DNA of 64,000 nt from Tubiluchus corallicola (lineage: Eukaryota > Priapulida > Priapulimorpha > Priapulimorphida > Tubiluchidae): positions 1-64,000 of the forward strand of contig JAQGDQ010002381.1 in NCBI GenBank assembly GCA_030141605.1. Reading direction: 5' to 3'. The notes beneath the pieces are model-generated. The model was not told the DNA's origin, made no database searches, and saw only the letters and a program-made list of their open reading frames with translations. Made by a program: the position numbers and the translations under genes. Shown here one piece after another: positions 63,280 to 64,000 of the stretch; within the stretch, counting starts at the first letter, position 1, and each line of letters opens with the position of its first letter.

Positions 63280-63397
63280 GTCTACTGCCATATCACATTG
63301 AAAACACCGGTTCTCGTCTGATCACCGAAGTTAAGCAATGTAAAGCGTGGTTAGTACTTGGATGGGTGACCGCCTAGGAATACCACGTGCTGTAGAC
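63280..63397 (+). rRNA. 5S rRNA: 5S ribosomal RNA, copy 2
   Basis: Starts GTCTACTGCCATATCACATT and ends TGCTGTAGAC with TTTTT. The spacing to copy 1 is 823 bp and the spacer is shared, so these are units of a tandem 5S array. One helix-I base is changed (G to T at position 7), and TTGAAAACACC replaces TTGAATACACC. Confidence 0.93.
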
Positions 63398-63563
63398 TTT
63401 TTAGCTAGTGACTATTATCTATCGAAGTGTGTGCACAACACGACCGTTTCATTTTAACAGTATTGTTTTTGATTTTTGGAAGTCGAAGTGGTGGGAATAA
63501 GTGTCTGTCTCGACATTATGTTGATTTTTATTTGCTTTGCATTTTAATGTCTAAAACTATCTA

Positions 63564-63811
63564 GTAGTAGTAGTAGTAGTAGTAGTAAAATCTTTATTCG
63601 CCATTATAAAACATTGACCATCATATTAAAAGACAGACAATCAGTGTTAGTCCATATAAAAAACATACACTGTTCTAGGCAAATGCGTCTGGTGCAAGCT
63701 AAACTATAAGTGCAACTAGAAATTCAAAAAATAAAATATAAACTAGTTTAGTAAGGTCTAGGAAAAATGAAATTATGATTTGAGTAAGTATCATCGTGTT
63801 CGTATGTCGGA
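63564..63811 (-). mobile_element. 5'-truncated retroposon in the 5S spacer with ~19-bp TSD
   Basis: The insertion is bounded by TAATGTCTAAAACTATCTA (63545-63563) and TAATGTCAAAAACTATCTA (63812-63830). On the minus strand it ends AATAAAGATTTT followed by TAC triplets, a LINE/SINE-type tail. Unit 1 of the array (near 62715) shows the empty site. The body (about 248 bp) has no coding sequence. Confidence 0.85.
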
Positions 63812-64000
63812 TAATGTCAAAAACTATCTATTTGCTACGTTTCTCGAATATTACACAATGTGAAGAAAAATGAAAATAAAACTAGAAAATCAGCCACTGC
63901 CCTTCAAAAATTATTTTTGATTTTCATAAAAAATCAAAACAGATACTTTGTTCCTACGTTCACCTTAATCTATCTATTATTTCTATATTATCTCTTTTCA

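Overview
This is a eukaryotic, animal-type window: AT-rich, with GT-AG introns, AATAAA signals, tandem 5S rRNA genes, many non-LTR and DNA-transposon relics, a Penelope-like fragment, and genes typical of invertebrates (GH18 chitinase with a peritrophin-type chitin-binding domain, secreted Tyr/His-rich structural protein). A marine invertebrate such as a spiralian would fit, but nothing here fixes the phylum.

Layout. 1-2.75 kb is a ~78-bp satellite with a 233-bp higher-order period and an orientation flip near 405. 2.8-14.5 kb is repeat-rich, with a Penelope-like C-terminal fragment, a TTAA-flanked TIR element, a foldback element and two candidate minus-strand exons of an unidentified gene. 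14.5-15.57 kb is the last exon of a minus-strand LRR / mucin-like membrane protein. 16.16-21.18 kb is a near-complete CR1/Jockey-like LINE inserted in a 122-bp tandem repeat. 21.38-26.19 kb is a GC-richer giant inverted repeat (two ~2.2-kb arms, 337-bp centre) carrying compact, overlapping, virus-like genes, one encoding a TATA-binding-protein-like saddle. 26.64-40.75 kb holds the 3' twelve exons of a PLEKHG5-like Rho GEF whose introns are full of hAT MITEs and LINE debris. 42.8-47 kb is repeats. 47.08-56.71 kb is an eight-exon chitinase-like gene whose last exon encodes about 42 copies of a His/Tyr/Glu/Pro 14-mer plus a chitin-binding domain. 57.9-60.24 kb is a convergent three-exon gene for a small secreted Tyr-rich protein. 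62.46-64 kb is a 5S rRNA array with an ~823-bp period.

How genes may work together. The chitinase-like protein and its convergent neighbour are both secreted and Tyr/His-rich, which suggests (inference) a locus for a cross-linked or metal-bound chitin material. The GH18 domain keeps the catalytic Glu but has lost two conserved acidic residues. The strongest candidates for something undescribed are the TBP-bearing inverted-repeat element and the chitinase with its His/Tyr repeat array. A third notable signal is a stem-loop shared, with compensatory changes, by three otherwise different LINE 3' ends.
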